From the NCBI GenBank assembly GCA_030609785.1, contig JAUWTC010000035.1, forward strand, positions 1 through 11,396: 11,396 nucleotides of DNA. Reading direction: 5' to 3'. This stretch comes from Holophagae bacterium (GTDB taxonomy: Bacteria > Acidobacteriota > Thermoanaerobaculia > Thermoanaerobaculales > Sulfomarinibacteraceae). Of this stretch, positions 1-6,900 are shown piece after piece. Within the stretch, counting starts at the first letter, position 1. Each line of letters starts with the position of its first letter. The notes beneath the pieces are model-generated. The model ran no database searches and was not told the DNA's origin. It saw only the letters and a program-made list of their open reading frames with translations. Position numbers and translations under genes: made by a program.

Positions 1-1119
1 CTCGTTGATGCCGGCCAACCACTCTTCCAGTTCTTCGATGGTGAACTTGGCGTTGTGCCGATCCTCCAGGGCAAAACGGATCTGGTTGCACCAGAAACCC
101 GGTCCTCCGATCTCGCCGTCGGCGACTGCGCCGACGGCCACGACTGCACTGGAACAGATGACGCCATCGGACTCTGCAAAGAAGACACAGGCGGTGTTTT
201 CTACGACTGTCCCGTCCGCGGCGGGCTCATCGAAGACCACTGTGACCGTGAAGACCATGCTCTCACCCGCCGGAAGATCACCGATTTCCCAGATCAGCAT
301 CTGGTCCGTCTGCTGTGTCGGTGACGGATCAACCGCCACTATGGTGAACGCCGGAACCTCGCTGCCATCGTCCGCCGTCACCGTAGGAATAGTCTCCGAG
401 ACAACGACTCCGGTTGCATCGCATTCGCTCAGGTTTTCAACGGTGATGGTGAAATCCACCTGATCTCCGAAATCAACACCGGAAGCCGAGGCCACTTTGT
501 CGATGACCAGCCACGGGCAGGGATCGTCCTCTCCCTCTCCGAGAACAACGCTGACGCCGTGCCCCGACGGGTTGCTGACGTCATAACATTTGAGATTGGG
601 GCCGGCTTGTTTGTAACCGGTGCCGAAGGCGTCGAAGTGCGCGATCAAGGCATCGCCACCTTGGATATCGACATCGATCTGCACCACCTGACCGTCGGCA
701 ATATCACCGATGAAGAACTCCGCAATGAAGGACGGGTAGACCCCATGAGGCGGGAAGGAATGGCCCGAGCATGGGAAAACGGGAGTATCAAAAACAAACG
801 AAGCCGGGTCGAGGTCCACCGATGTGCCGTCGGGCAGCCCGAGGCTCCCGCCGGTTAGAAGTGCCGGATCGTTGACCGACAGCACGACAAAGACCTCGTA
901 GGCGGTGGTATCCCCGTTGCCCGACCCGAGGTTCTCGATATTCAAGACAAAATTACCGGGATCAACGACGTGGCCGCCGTTCCGGGGGTCCTCAGAATCG
1001 GGATAAAGCCAGAGCTTCGAACCCGCCTCCGCGGTTGCAGGCAGGAGCATTGCCATGATGAGAGTTGCCATGATGATCACGGGAAGAGCCACTTGAGTCC
1101 ACTTGGAATTGACGCTCAT
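1..1119 (-). CDS. Secreted DUF11-type repeat-domain protein, 3' end off the window
   Basis: This leftward reading frame stays open to the left edge, giving 373 residues without a stop, so the C-terminus lies outside. The ATG at 1119-1117 is preceded by a purine-rich AAGGGG about six bases upstream. Residues 1-32 form a signal peptide: Lys6, a hydrophobic stretch at about 10-27, and a probable cut after Ala-Glu-Ala (30-32). Residues 34-200 are a beta-rich, Gly/Asp-rich extracellular region that I cannot assign. Residues about 204-330 match the DUF11 / conserved-repeat (TIGR01451) pattern, with VDFTITVENL, then GVVVSETIP, then the ENTACV strand. Residues 338-373 begin a separate segment, GGPGFWCNQIRFAL followed by an acidic helix. 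Such domains usually occur in exported or surface proteins; the function here is unknown. Cysteines (117, 178, 201, 233, 311, 322, 344) are frequent, which fits an oxidising location. A real gene is well supported; the role is not. Confidence 0.85.
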   Translation of the reverse strand, partial: MSVNSKWTQVALPVIIMATLIMAMLLPATAEAGSKLWLYPDSEDPRNGGHVVDPGNFVLNIENLGSGNGDTTAYEVFVVLSVNDPALLTGGSLGLPDGTSVDLDPASFVFDTPVFPCSGHSFPPHGVYPSFIAEFFIGDIADGQVVQIDVDIQGGDALIAHFDAFGTGYKQAGPNLKCYDVSNPSGHGVSVVLGEGEDDPCPWLVIDKVASASGVDFGDQVDFTITVENLSECDATGVVVSETIPTVTADDGSEVPAFTIVAVDPSPTQQTDQMLIWEIGDLPAGESMVFTVTVVFDEPAADGTVVENTACVFFAESDGVICSSAVVAVGAVADGEIGGPGFWCNQIRFALEDRHNAKFTIEELEEWLAGINE

Positions 1120-1156
1120 CGTTGTCCCCTTCGGCTCGCTGTGCCAAGCCTTCAAA

Positions 1157-1185
1157 ATTTGACAGACCAACAACTCCTACACCAA
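1157..1185 (-). promoter_or_regulatory. Weak candidate promoter for the DUF11 gene
   Basis: On the minus strand TTGGTG (1185-1180) and TCAAAT (1162-1157) are separated by 17 bases, about 40 bases before the DUF11 start codon. The hexamers match the sigma-70 consensus at 3 of 6 and 4 of 6 positions. The spacing is right but the match is poor, so this is only a suggestion. Confidence 0.2.
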
Positions 1186-1278
1186 AAAGTCAGAGTTGCG
1201 GTTGCCTGTTTCTAAATATGGTCCCCGCAGAAAGTACAGTCAAGTGACGGTGGTCACTGAGGACCCTTGAGGCCCACT

Positions 1279-1485
1279 CTACGGCACCACGGTCGACCAC
1301 CGGGAGGTGTCGCCGAGTTCGAAGCCGTCGATGAAGACCGGGTAGCCGTACTCGTCTGCACCGACGTCGGGCGCAGTGTCCCGCTCGAGGCCGATGCCGG
1401 TGTCGAATCCATCGGGGGAACCGTCCAGCCCGCTGCTCGCAGCGGCGACGAAGTTGTTGCGGATGGGTTGAAGAATGTATGAGGT
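1279..1485 (-). pseudogene. 3' remnant of a secreted choice-of-anchor-type protein
   Basis: Read leftward, about 65 codons before a TAG at 1281-1279 encode a recognisable protein tail. A segment with LDGSPDGFDTGIGLERD leads to DVGADEYG, which resembles the end of parallel beta-helix / choice-of-anchor Q proteins. VFIDGFELGDTSRWS follows next to the stop. Tails of the DGFE-S-GDTSAWS kind are common at the ends of exported proteins in Acidobacteriota and some gammaproteobacteria (from memory). Upstream the frame stays open but turns into unlike sequence that is antisense to the phosphorylase gene, and no start codon, ribosome site or signal peptide is visible. I infer that only the last part of a once much longer gene survives, truncated by a rearrangement near 1480-1490. 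The neighbouring DUF11 gene is also a secreted protein, so the two may once have formed one locus. Confidence 0.5.
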
Positions 1486-1541
1486 CAAGAATGCAGAGTT
1501 TGAGTGGCTGCGGCGGGCAGCGGCACATGTATGCTTGCAGC

Positions 1542-2303
1542 ATGACGGGAAACGAAATCGAAACGAATCAACGCACCTTCGACCATGCGGCCAATCCCGA
1601 GTTTCACTGCTGCGAGAATGTGATCCTGCTTCCATTTGGGCGACGAAGCTACCTGCCGGCAATCGTCGAAGCGTGTGACGGCAAATCGGTCGAACTCGAC
1701 GAGACCACGGATCGTGAACTCTACACGCTGCACCACGGCGGCCGCGACCTGACCCTGGTCTATTCGGGCATGGGCGGCCCCGCGTGCGCCAACGCCCTCG
1801 AGATGGTGCGCAGCAACGGCGCCCGGCGAGTCGTGGTGTTCGGCGCGTGCGGCGGGGTCGTCCCGACCCTCAATGTCGGCACCCTGGTTGCAGCCACCGG
1901 CGCCGTGCGTGGCGAGGGCACGTCTTCCTGGTACGCACCTCTCGAGTTCCCGGCACTCTTCGACCCTGGCCTGACAGTCGCGCTTGCCGACGCAGCCGGC
2001 CGGCGGCACAAGGTTCTCTCCGGCGTCGTATTCACCACCGACGCGGGATACCGCCAGGACGCTTCGATCTACGACACATACCGTGATCTGGTGATCGCGA
2101 TCGAATGCGAGTGTGCGACCGCGGCGGTGGTGTCGGCACGCCTCGGGCTGACGACTGGAGCGTTGCTCTTCTGCACTGACAACGTCACCCTCCCGAAGCA
2201 GAGTGACCAGCGCTACCGAGGCCTCGCCGACCCGCGCGTACAGACGGCGTTCGATGCCGGACTTGCGACCTGCCTCGAGGTGCTGACTGCTGAGGAAAAC
2301 TAA
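1542..2303 (+). CDS. Nucleoside phosphorylase, uridine phosphorylase-like
   Basis: A 253-residue protein of the PNP/UDP phosphorylase superfamily (phosphorolysis of nucleosides to base plus ribose-1-phosphate, cytoplasmic salvage). The fold's landmarks appear in order: SGMGGPA (75-81), the glycine-rich GACGGV phosphate/base loop (101-106), GTLVAATGAVRGEGTS (113-128), APLEFPA (132-138), and the ribose-binding Glu-x-Glu as ECE (188-190). APLEFPA closely resembles E. coli uridine phosphorylase, whose equivalent Glu-x-Glu is EME; here the middle Met is Cys. CTDN (211-214) lies where purine phosphorylases carry a catalytic Asp, so purine use cannot be excluded. Length is normal for the family. I chose ATG 1542 because the conserved region starts soon after it; an in-frame ATG at 1527 and others from 1479 also exist, and none has a clear ribosome site. 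The stop overlaps the next start by one base (TAATG). The family is confident, the substrate is not. Confidence 0.88.
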   Translation: MTGNEIETNQRTFDHAANPEFHCCENVILLPFGRRSYLPAIVEACDGKSVELDETTDRELYTLHHGGRDLTLVYSGMGGPACANALEMVRSNGARRVVVFGACGGVVPTLNVGTLVAATGAVRGEGTSSWYAPLEFPALFDPGLTVALADAAGRRHKVLSGVVFTTDAGYRQDASIYDTYRDLVIAIECECATAAVVSARLGLTTGALLFCTDNVTLPKQSDQRYRGLADPRVQTAFDAGLATCLEVLTAEEN

Positions 2304-2878
2304 TGTCTCATAAACATTTTGGGCGGGATCTGTTTCGTTTTCTCGAAGACTTGAAGGCCAACAACAACCGAGAGTGGTTCCAGGCCAACAAGGACCGGTA
2401 CGTGCGAGACGTCAAAGAACCGGCACAGGCATTCATCGCCGACTTTGCCCCGTATCTCGCGAAGGTCAGCCCACATTTTCGCTCTGATCCACGGCCGGTC
2501 GGCGGATCCCTCTTCCGGATATACCGTGATGTGCGTTTCTCAAAAGACAAGAGCCCGTACAAGACCCATGCCGGCCTGCACTTCAGGCACAAGGCAGGAA
2601 AGGACGCCTATACCCCAGGGTTCTATCTCCACCTCGAGCCCCGCGGTTGTTTTGCCGGAGTCGGACTCTGGCATCCGGACGGTCCGACGCTCAAGAAGAT
2701 CCGTGAACGAGTGGCCCAGCAACCGAAAGCCTGGAGGAAGGCTGTGGAAGACCCTGCCTTTGCATTGAAGCCCCTTGAGGGAAATGCACCGAGCGGGGTC
2801 GCGAAGCGGCCCCGAAGGCCGGGGCTGGGAATCTCAGGGACAGGGACAGGGGCCGCGTCCGGATACAGCGTCAGATGA
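2303..2878 (+). CDS. DUF2461 protein with C-terminus replaced by a dispersed repeat
   Basis: A 191-residue reading frame starts inside the stop codon of the phosphorylase gene (TAATG), with GAGG seven bases upstream, so translation is probably coupled. Residues 1-150 match DUF2461 (TIGR02453): an N-terminal NNNREWFQANKDRY (20-33), the central GGSLFRIYRDVRFSKDKSPYKTH (67-89), and the strand GFYLHLEP (106-113) followed by AGVGLWHPD. The biochemical function of the family is unknown. Family members are usually about 210-230 residues and end with a conserved Lys/Pro/Gly-rich region followed by a helix. Here, from residue 154 onward, the protein is low-complexity Pro/Arg/Gly sequence, and its DNA is nearly identical to an intergenic repeat near 9014-9148. 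I infer that the native last 60 or so codons were lost and replaced. The frame still reads through to a TGA inside or at the edge of the repeat. The product may be non-functional or unstable. Confidence 0.85.
   Translation: MSHKHFGRDLFRFLEDLKANNNREWFQANKDRYVRDVKEPAQAFIADFAPYLAKVSPHFRSDPRPVGGSLFRIYRDVRFSKDKSPYKTHAGLHFRHKAGKDAYTPGFYLHLEPRGCFAGVGLWHPDGPTLKKIRERVAQQPKAWRKAVEDPAFALKPLEGNAPSGVAKRPRRPGLGISGTGTGAASGYSVR
2764..2874 (+). repeat. Dispersed repeat, short copy (A), inside the DUF2461 3' end
   Basis: Four blocks match the minus strand of the intergenic region near 9100, in the same order. Block 1 is 2764-2798 (34 of 35 bases identical to 9148-9114). Block 2 is 2804-2828 (16 identical bases AAGCGGCCCCGAAGGC, then two mismatches). 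Block 3 is 2843-2857 (14 of 15). Block 4 is 2866-2874 (CAGCGTCAG). Compared with the other copy, this one lacks about 75 bases holding three hairpins between blocks 1 and 2. The left boundary at 2764 is where the DUF2461 protein stops resembling its family, so this looks like an insertion or replacement endpoint. Confidence 0.8.
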
Positions 2879-2926
2879 CGGCGACCGGGGCAGTCAACGG
2901 CGTCAGACGGCAGGTACGAGTCGGCA

Positions 2927-2963
2927 TCGGCGCCCTGCAAGTCTCCGGCATTGATGGCGCCGA
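2927..2963. terminator. Inverted repeat between convergent genes, possible terminator
   Basis: TCGGCGCC (2927-2934) and GGCGCCGA (2956-2963) form a perfect 8-bp stem around a 21-base loop. It sits between the stop of the DUF2461 gene (2878) and the stop of the opposing membrane-protein gene (2971). The position suits a bidirectional terminator, but neither side has a T-run and the loop is long, so intrinsic termination is doubtful. Confidence 0.3.
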
Positions 2964-2970
2964 ATCGTCC

Positions 2971-3624
2971 TCACTCAAAGGCCTGATTAGGAATTTCCGC
3001 CTTGCATTTCGAGCAAAGCCTCTCCGATGCGCCATCTCGATAGTCATTTGGATCGAACGGCGTGCCGCATTCAGGGCATTGATGGGATGCAGGAGTTGCG
3101 TCTTCCGGCAGTTTCTTGCCACGCCGACGCCACCATCGACCAACGTCCCGGGCATTGATGAACAAATATCCACCAACCACAAACTCGGCGAGGGTGCCAA
3201 GGTAGTGGCCGAGGTTCGTCCTGAAAGCCGGCAGGAAATCCTGAAAATTCTCCATCGCCCTGAGGATGATCAACTGCCCTGCAAGCGATCCCAAGGATGG
3301 AAGGTTCGACACCACCAGGTACAACCCGAGAATCGCAAATGCCAGGGCCGGCAGTTGTTCCGAGGACTCCTCGGAGGGGCCTTCATGACCCTCGTGTGAA
3401 ATCCACGCCGCCAACCAAGAGCGTTTTACCAGCAAAAAAACACCACCGGCTACCACCAAGAGGAAAGGAAAAGCCCACGCAAGGCCAACAGCCCAGGGCT
3501 TTCCTTCGAACTCATCCTGGAAGAACGGAAACATCAACAATCCCTGGAGAAGCGAAACGCTGTACAACAAGGCAATGATCCCAAGTACCACGAATGCCAC
3601 AACCGCCAGGTCTCTAAATTTCAT
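2971..3624 (-). CDS. Four-helix membrane protein with C-terminal zinc ribbon
   Basis: A 217-residue protein that I do not recognise as a named family. Four hydrophobic segments are visible at about 6-32, 45-66, 91-120 and 139-157. A short His/Glu/Ser-rich hydrophilic stretch (76-90) separates the second and third. After a basic run (WWRRRGKK, 164-171), which suggests a cytoplasmic C-terminus by the positive-inside rule, the tail carries a zinc-ribbon pattern: CPEC (183-186) and CSKC (204-207), 17 residues apart. I chose ATG 3624 because GGAG lies about five to six bases upstream and the protein then begins with the first helix; an upstream ATG at 3681 would add 19 unconvincing residues. It lies 350 bp downstream of mfd on the same strand and may have its own promoter. 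A role in sensing or in binding protein or nucleic acid at the membrane is only a guess. Confidence 0.75.
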   Translation of the reverse strand: MKFRDLAVVAFVVLGIIALLYSVSLLQGLLMFPFFQDEFEGKPWAVGLAWAFPFLLVVAGGVFLLVKRSWLAAWISHEGHEGPSEESSEQLPALAFAILGLYLVVSNLPSLGSLAGQLIILRAMENFQDFLPAFRTNLGHYLGTLAEFVVGGYLFINARDVGRWWRRRGKKLPEDATPASHQCPECGTPFDPNDYRDGASERLCSKCKAEIPNQAFE

Positions 3625-3770
3625 CGCTGCTCCGATCGAGGGGCTGTCATCTTGGAATACACCACTCCAATTCACCGACACTACCCCGAACCCTCAGTCC
3701 TGTCCATGCTGCAAAAGGGCGTGACCCCACTCCCCTTTTTGTGCATCATTGTGCCTATTTGTGGCTATTC

Positions 3771-3830
3771 CTCTGCGTCTCTGCGCCTCTGCGTTGCCTC
3801 TCTCTTTGCGCTCTTTGCGTTCTTTGCGAG
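3771..3830 (+). repeat. Degenerate CTCTGCG / CTTTGCG tandem repeat
   Basis: About 60 bases consist of short near-copies: CTCTGCGTCTCTGCGCCTC and then TTTGCGCTCTTTGCGTTC with TTTGCGAG. Read on the other strand it encodes the low-complexity Arg/Lys/Glu strings (RKERKERKE, NAEAQRRR) that occur as spurious open frames in many unrelated bacterial genomes (from memory). I regard it as a non-coding dispersed repeat. Confidence 0.65.
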
Positions 3831-3879
3831 AGAATTCATCAGTCGGATTGCTGAACACTCTTCGGCCAAGGCGACCGTT

Positions 3880-3897
3880 GCGGGGCAGGAGCCCCGC
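3880..3897. terminator. GC-rich hairpin downstream of mfd
   Basis: GCGGGG (3880-3885) and CCCCGC (3892-3897) form a 6-bp stem with a 6-base loop, about 77 bases past the mfd stop. No T-run follows on either strand, so it could be a weak or factor-assisted terminator, or only part of the surrounding repeat debris. Confidence 0.3.
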
Positions 3898-3973
3898 GCT
3901 CCTTTTACGGCACACTGGAATCCAGGTGCGACCCAAACAGCCACGCTTGGCGGCTTTGCGTTGAAATGGTCCT

Positions 3974-6900
3974 CTACGCCACCAGCGCGACCAGAAGATC
4001 CTTCAATTCCCTGGCGCCGAGCCGGCCGTCGTCGTCGGGCAGGGTGATCTCGCCAGTCGGGGTGATGCGAGCACCAGGCACGGTTCCCAGGACCTGGGCC
4101 AGGGAAGCCGGTGGAGCTGCTTCGCCGTCCAACCGCAGACGCCAGACGCCGGACCGGCGCATGACCGAGATGATGCGGGCGTTTCGAGCAGCAATTCGCA
4201 GCTGTTGCCCAGCAGCGAGATTGTCCAGCTGCGGGGGCGCCGCGCCGTAGCGATCGACGATCTCGTCCAGCAGATCGATCAGGGCCTCGTCGTCATCGCA
4301 CGCGGCCAGTCTCTTGTAGAAGCTGAGGCGCAACGCCGGTTCGGGGATGAAATCCCCCGGCAGTTGCACATCCAGGCCCAGCTTGAGCTCGACTTCGCGG
4401 CGCACAGGACTCTCGCGACCCTCGAGTTCGGCGATGGACTCTTCCAGAAGCCGGCAGTAGGTCTCGAAGCCGACAGCCTCCATGAAACCGTGCTGCTCGG
4501 CGCCCAGCATGTTGCCGGCGCCGCGGATTTCCAGGTCACGGGCGGCGATCCTGAAACCCGCCCCCAACTCACAGAACTCCTGCACTGCCGCCAATCGCGC
4601 CCTGGCCGTGTCGGACAGGGCCTGCCCCGGAGGCACCAGGAACGAGGCATAGGCCATACGATCGGATCGGCCGACCCTGCCGCGCAGCTGATAGAGCTGG
4701 GCCAGGCCGAACCGGTCGGCCCGATTAACCAGGAGGGTGTTGGCGTTGGGAATGTCCAGGCCGTTCTCAATGATCGCCGTCGCCAGCAGAACATCGGCCT
4801 CCCCCTCGAGAAAGGCGTGCATGGCCTTTTCCAGGTGGCGTTCGGACATCTGGCCGTGGGCCACAACAACCCGAGCCTCCGGCACGAGGGTGCGAAGCCA
4901 ATCGGCAAAGGCGCCGATCGAGCGCACCCGGTTGTGGACGAAGAAGACCTGGCCGCCCCGCTCCAGCTCGTGCAGGATCGCCTCTCGAACGATGTCTTCG
5001 GAGAACTCCAGGACCACGGTCTCGATCGCTTGGCGGTCCCGCGGCGGGGTTTCGATCAGGGAGATGTCCCTCAATCCGGAGAACGCCATGTTCAGGGTCC
5101 GGGGAATGGGCGTCGCCGACATCGCCAACACGTCCACTTCGGTCCGCAGTTTTTTCAGACGTTCTTTCTGCCTTACTCCAAAGCGCTGCTCCTCGTCAAG
5201 AATCACAAGCCCCAGATCCCGGAAGCCGATCTCTGCCCCCAGCAGCCGGTGGGTCCCAACGACTATGTCAATTCGGCCGTCCTTGAGTTCCTGGACGATC
5301 TCCTTGGATCGCGCCGGAGAAACGAAGCGACTGAGCATCTCGACCTCGACCGGGAAGCCGGTCATGCGCTCCCTGAATGTCTCCATGTGCTGCTCGACCA
5401 GGATGGTTGTCGGCGCCAGCACCGCCACCTGCTTGCCGTCCAGCACGGCCTTGAAGGCGGCCCGAATGGCAACTTCGGTCTTGCCGAACCCGACATCCCC
5501 GCACAGAAGCCGGTCCATCGGCCGGGAACTCTCCAGATCACCCTTGATGTCCACGACGGCCTGCGCCTGGTCGAGGGTCAGATCCCACGCGAATGCCTCT
5601 TCGAACTCCTTCTGCCACGGCGAGTCCGGAGAGAAGGCAAAGCCCGTTGCCGCCCGACGCACTGCCGCCAGGCGCAGCAGTTCCGCCGCCATCTCTCGCA
5701 CGGCTTTCTTGACTCTCGCCTTCCTCCTGGCCCATGTGGCGCCACCCAAGCGGTCCAGTTTCGGGTGGCTCTCAACCTCGCCGGAGGCGTACTTTTGTAT
5801 CAGATCGGCCCGCTCGACCGGCACCATCAAGCTGTCGCCGGACTGATACTCCAACGACAACATCTCCGCATGACGCCCCTCGACCGCGATACGACGAAAC
5901 CCGGTGAAGCGGCCGATCCCGTGGTCCATGTGCACGACCAGGTCCCCGGGCTTGAGGTCCCGAAGGTCCGAAGTAAATGCCGAGACCCCCTTGCGCCGAG
6001 GACGCGGGCGCGGCACGGCCGTCAGGGCACGGCGCCCGTAGACAGCGAGGCCACCGTCCCAGATGAAGCCCTCTCGGACGCCACACCGACAGATGGAAAC
6101 TTCGTTCGGCCCCGGGATGCCGGCGACCGGAACGACCTCCCCACCCTCCAACAAATGGGCGAAGCGCCGCTCCTCTCCCTCGGTCGCAACGGCAAGAATC
6201 TGCACGAAGTCCTCCGCCCGCCGCCGACGGATATTCGGAACCAGGTCAGGGATGCGGCGGATAAAGCTTTCCATGGGGTGGGTCTGCAACCGCCACCACC
6301 GCGTCGTCCCGTCCACGACCTCCAACCGCTCGATCCGAAGATCCGGCGCCTCGATCTGCGCCCTCAACACTTCGGTGGCGAAGAGCAGGCGTGACGGGTC
6401 GGGCAGGTGCACGCCACGCTCGTCCTGCGTCCGCCATTCCCGGCCCTGCACCTTGAACCAACGTTCCAGCTCACCGAGGACCTCGTCACGATCGCAGACG
6501 ATGACCGACCTGCCGAGATCCAACCAGCTCAAGGGTTCCGGCTCGAGCAAATGGCAAGCGCCCCACCAGAGACGGCGCTCGACGCCGGATCGTATCTGAG
6601 ACGCCAGCGCCGGAAACTCAGACTCCAGCATGGCCGCCAAACCATCAGTACGGTCATCCGAGAAGGGAAAGACATCGAGGGGTAAGATTTCCAGCGTCTC
6701 AACCTCGCCCTCGACGCCCCGCTGATCCGTCGGGTCGAACCGCCGGATTCGATCGATCCGCAGATCGTCCATTTCCAGTCGAAATGCTGTCTCCCCTCCC
6801 GTATGGACATCGACAACCGAACCCCGAATGGCACAGTCCCCGGCCTCCTCGGCCAGATCCACGCGCCGGTAGCCGGCAACCGCCAGCCCGTGGGCCAGAT

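Larger units (their letters stand above)
1120..1541. other. Intergenic gap between divergent genes
   Basis: This 422-bp stretch separates the leftward DUF11 gene from the rightward phosphorylase gene. It must hold both promoters, and it also contains the beta-helix protein remnant at 1279-1485. The phosphorylase start has no good Shine-Dalgarno sequence, and I could not identify a convincing rightward promoter. The A/T-rich block at 1150-1190 is the only stretch that looks like promoter DNA. Confidence 0.5.
3625..3973. other. Gap downstream of mfd
   Basis: This 349-bp stretch has no credible gene. It holds the CTCTGCG / CTTTGCG repeat at 3771-3830 and the hairpin at 3880-3897. A fragment with GGCGGCTTTGCGTTGAA at 3949-3965 looks like another piece of the same TTTGCG-type repeat. 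A small inverted repeat, TTGGA/TCCAA (3652-3670), lies about 30 bases before the membrane-protein start and could be an operator; this is weak. Confidence 0.5.

Noticed and set aside
5..463. 152-codon plus-strand frame at the left edge
   Set aside because: The minus strand here encodes a clear signal-peptide and DUF11 protein. The plus frame is Ser/Thr-rich shadow sequence.
2875..3399. 174-codon plus-strand frame after the DUF2461 gene, considered as the lost C-terminus
   Set aside because: It shows no DUF2461 C-terminal features and runs antisense to the membrane-protein gene.
4737..5846. 369-codon open frame on the plus strand opposite mfd
   Set aside because: It is also antisense to mfd, with Ser/Arg-rich composition typical of a shadow frame and no recognisable motif.
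4205..6394. 729-codon open frame on the plus strand opposite mfd
   Set aside because: It lies wholly antisense to the well-supported mfd gene, its composition is Gln/His/Arg/Pro-rich, and it shows no domain. Long antisense frames are expected in high-GC coding DNA.
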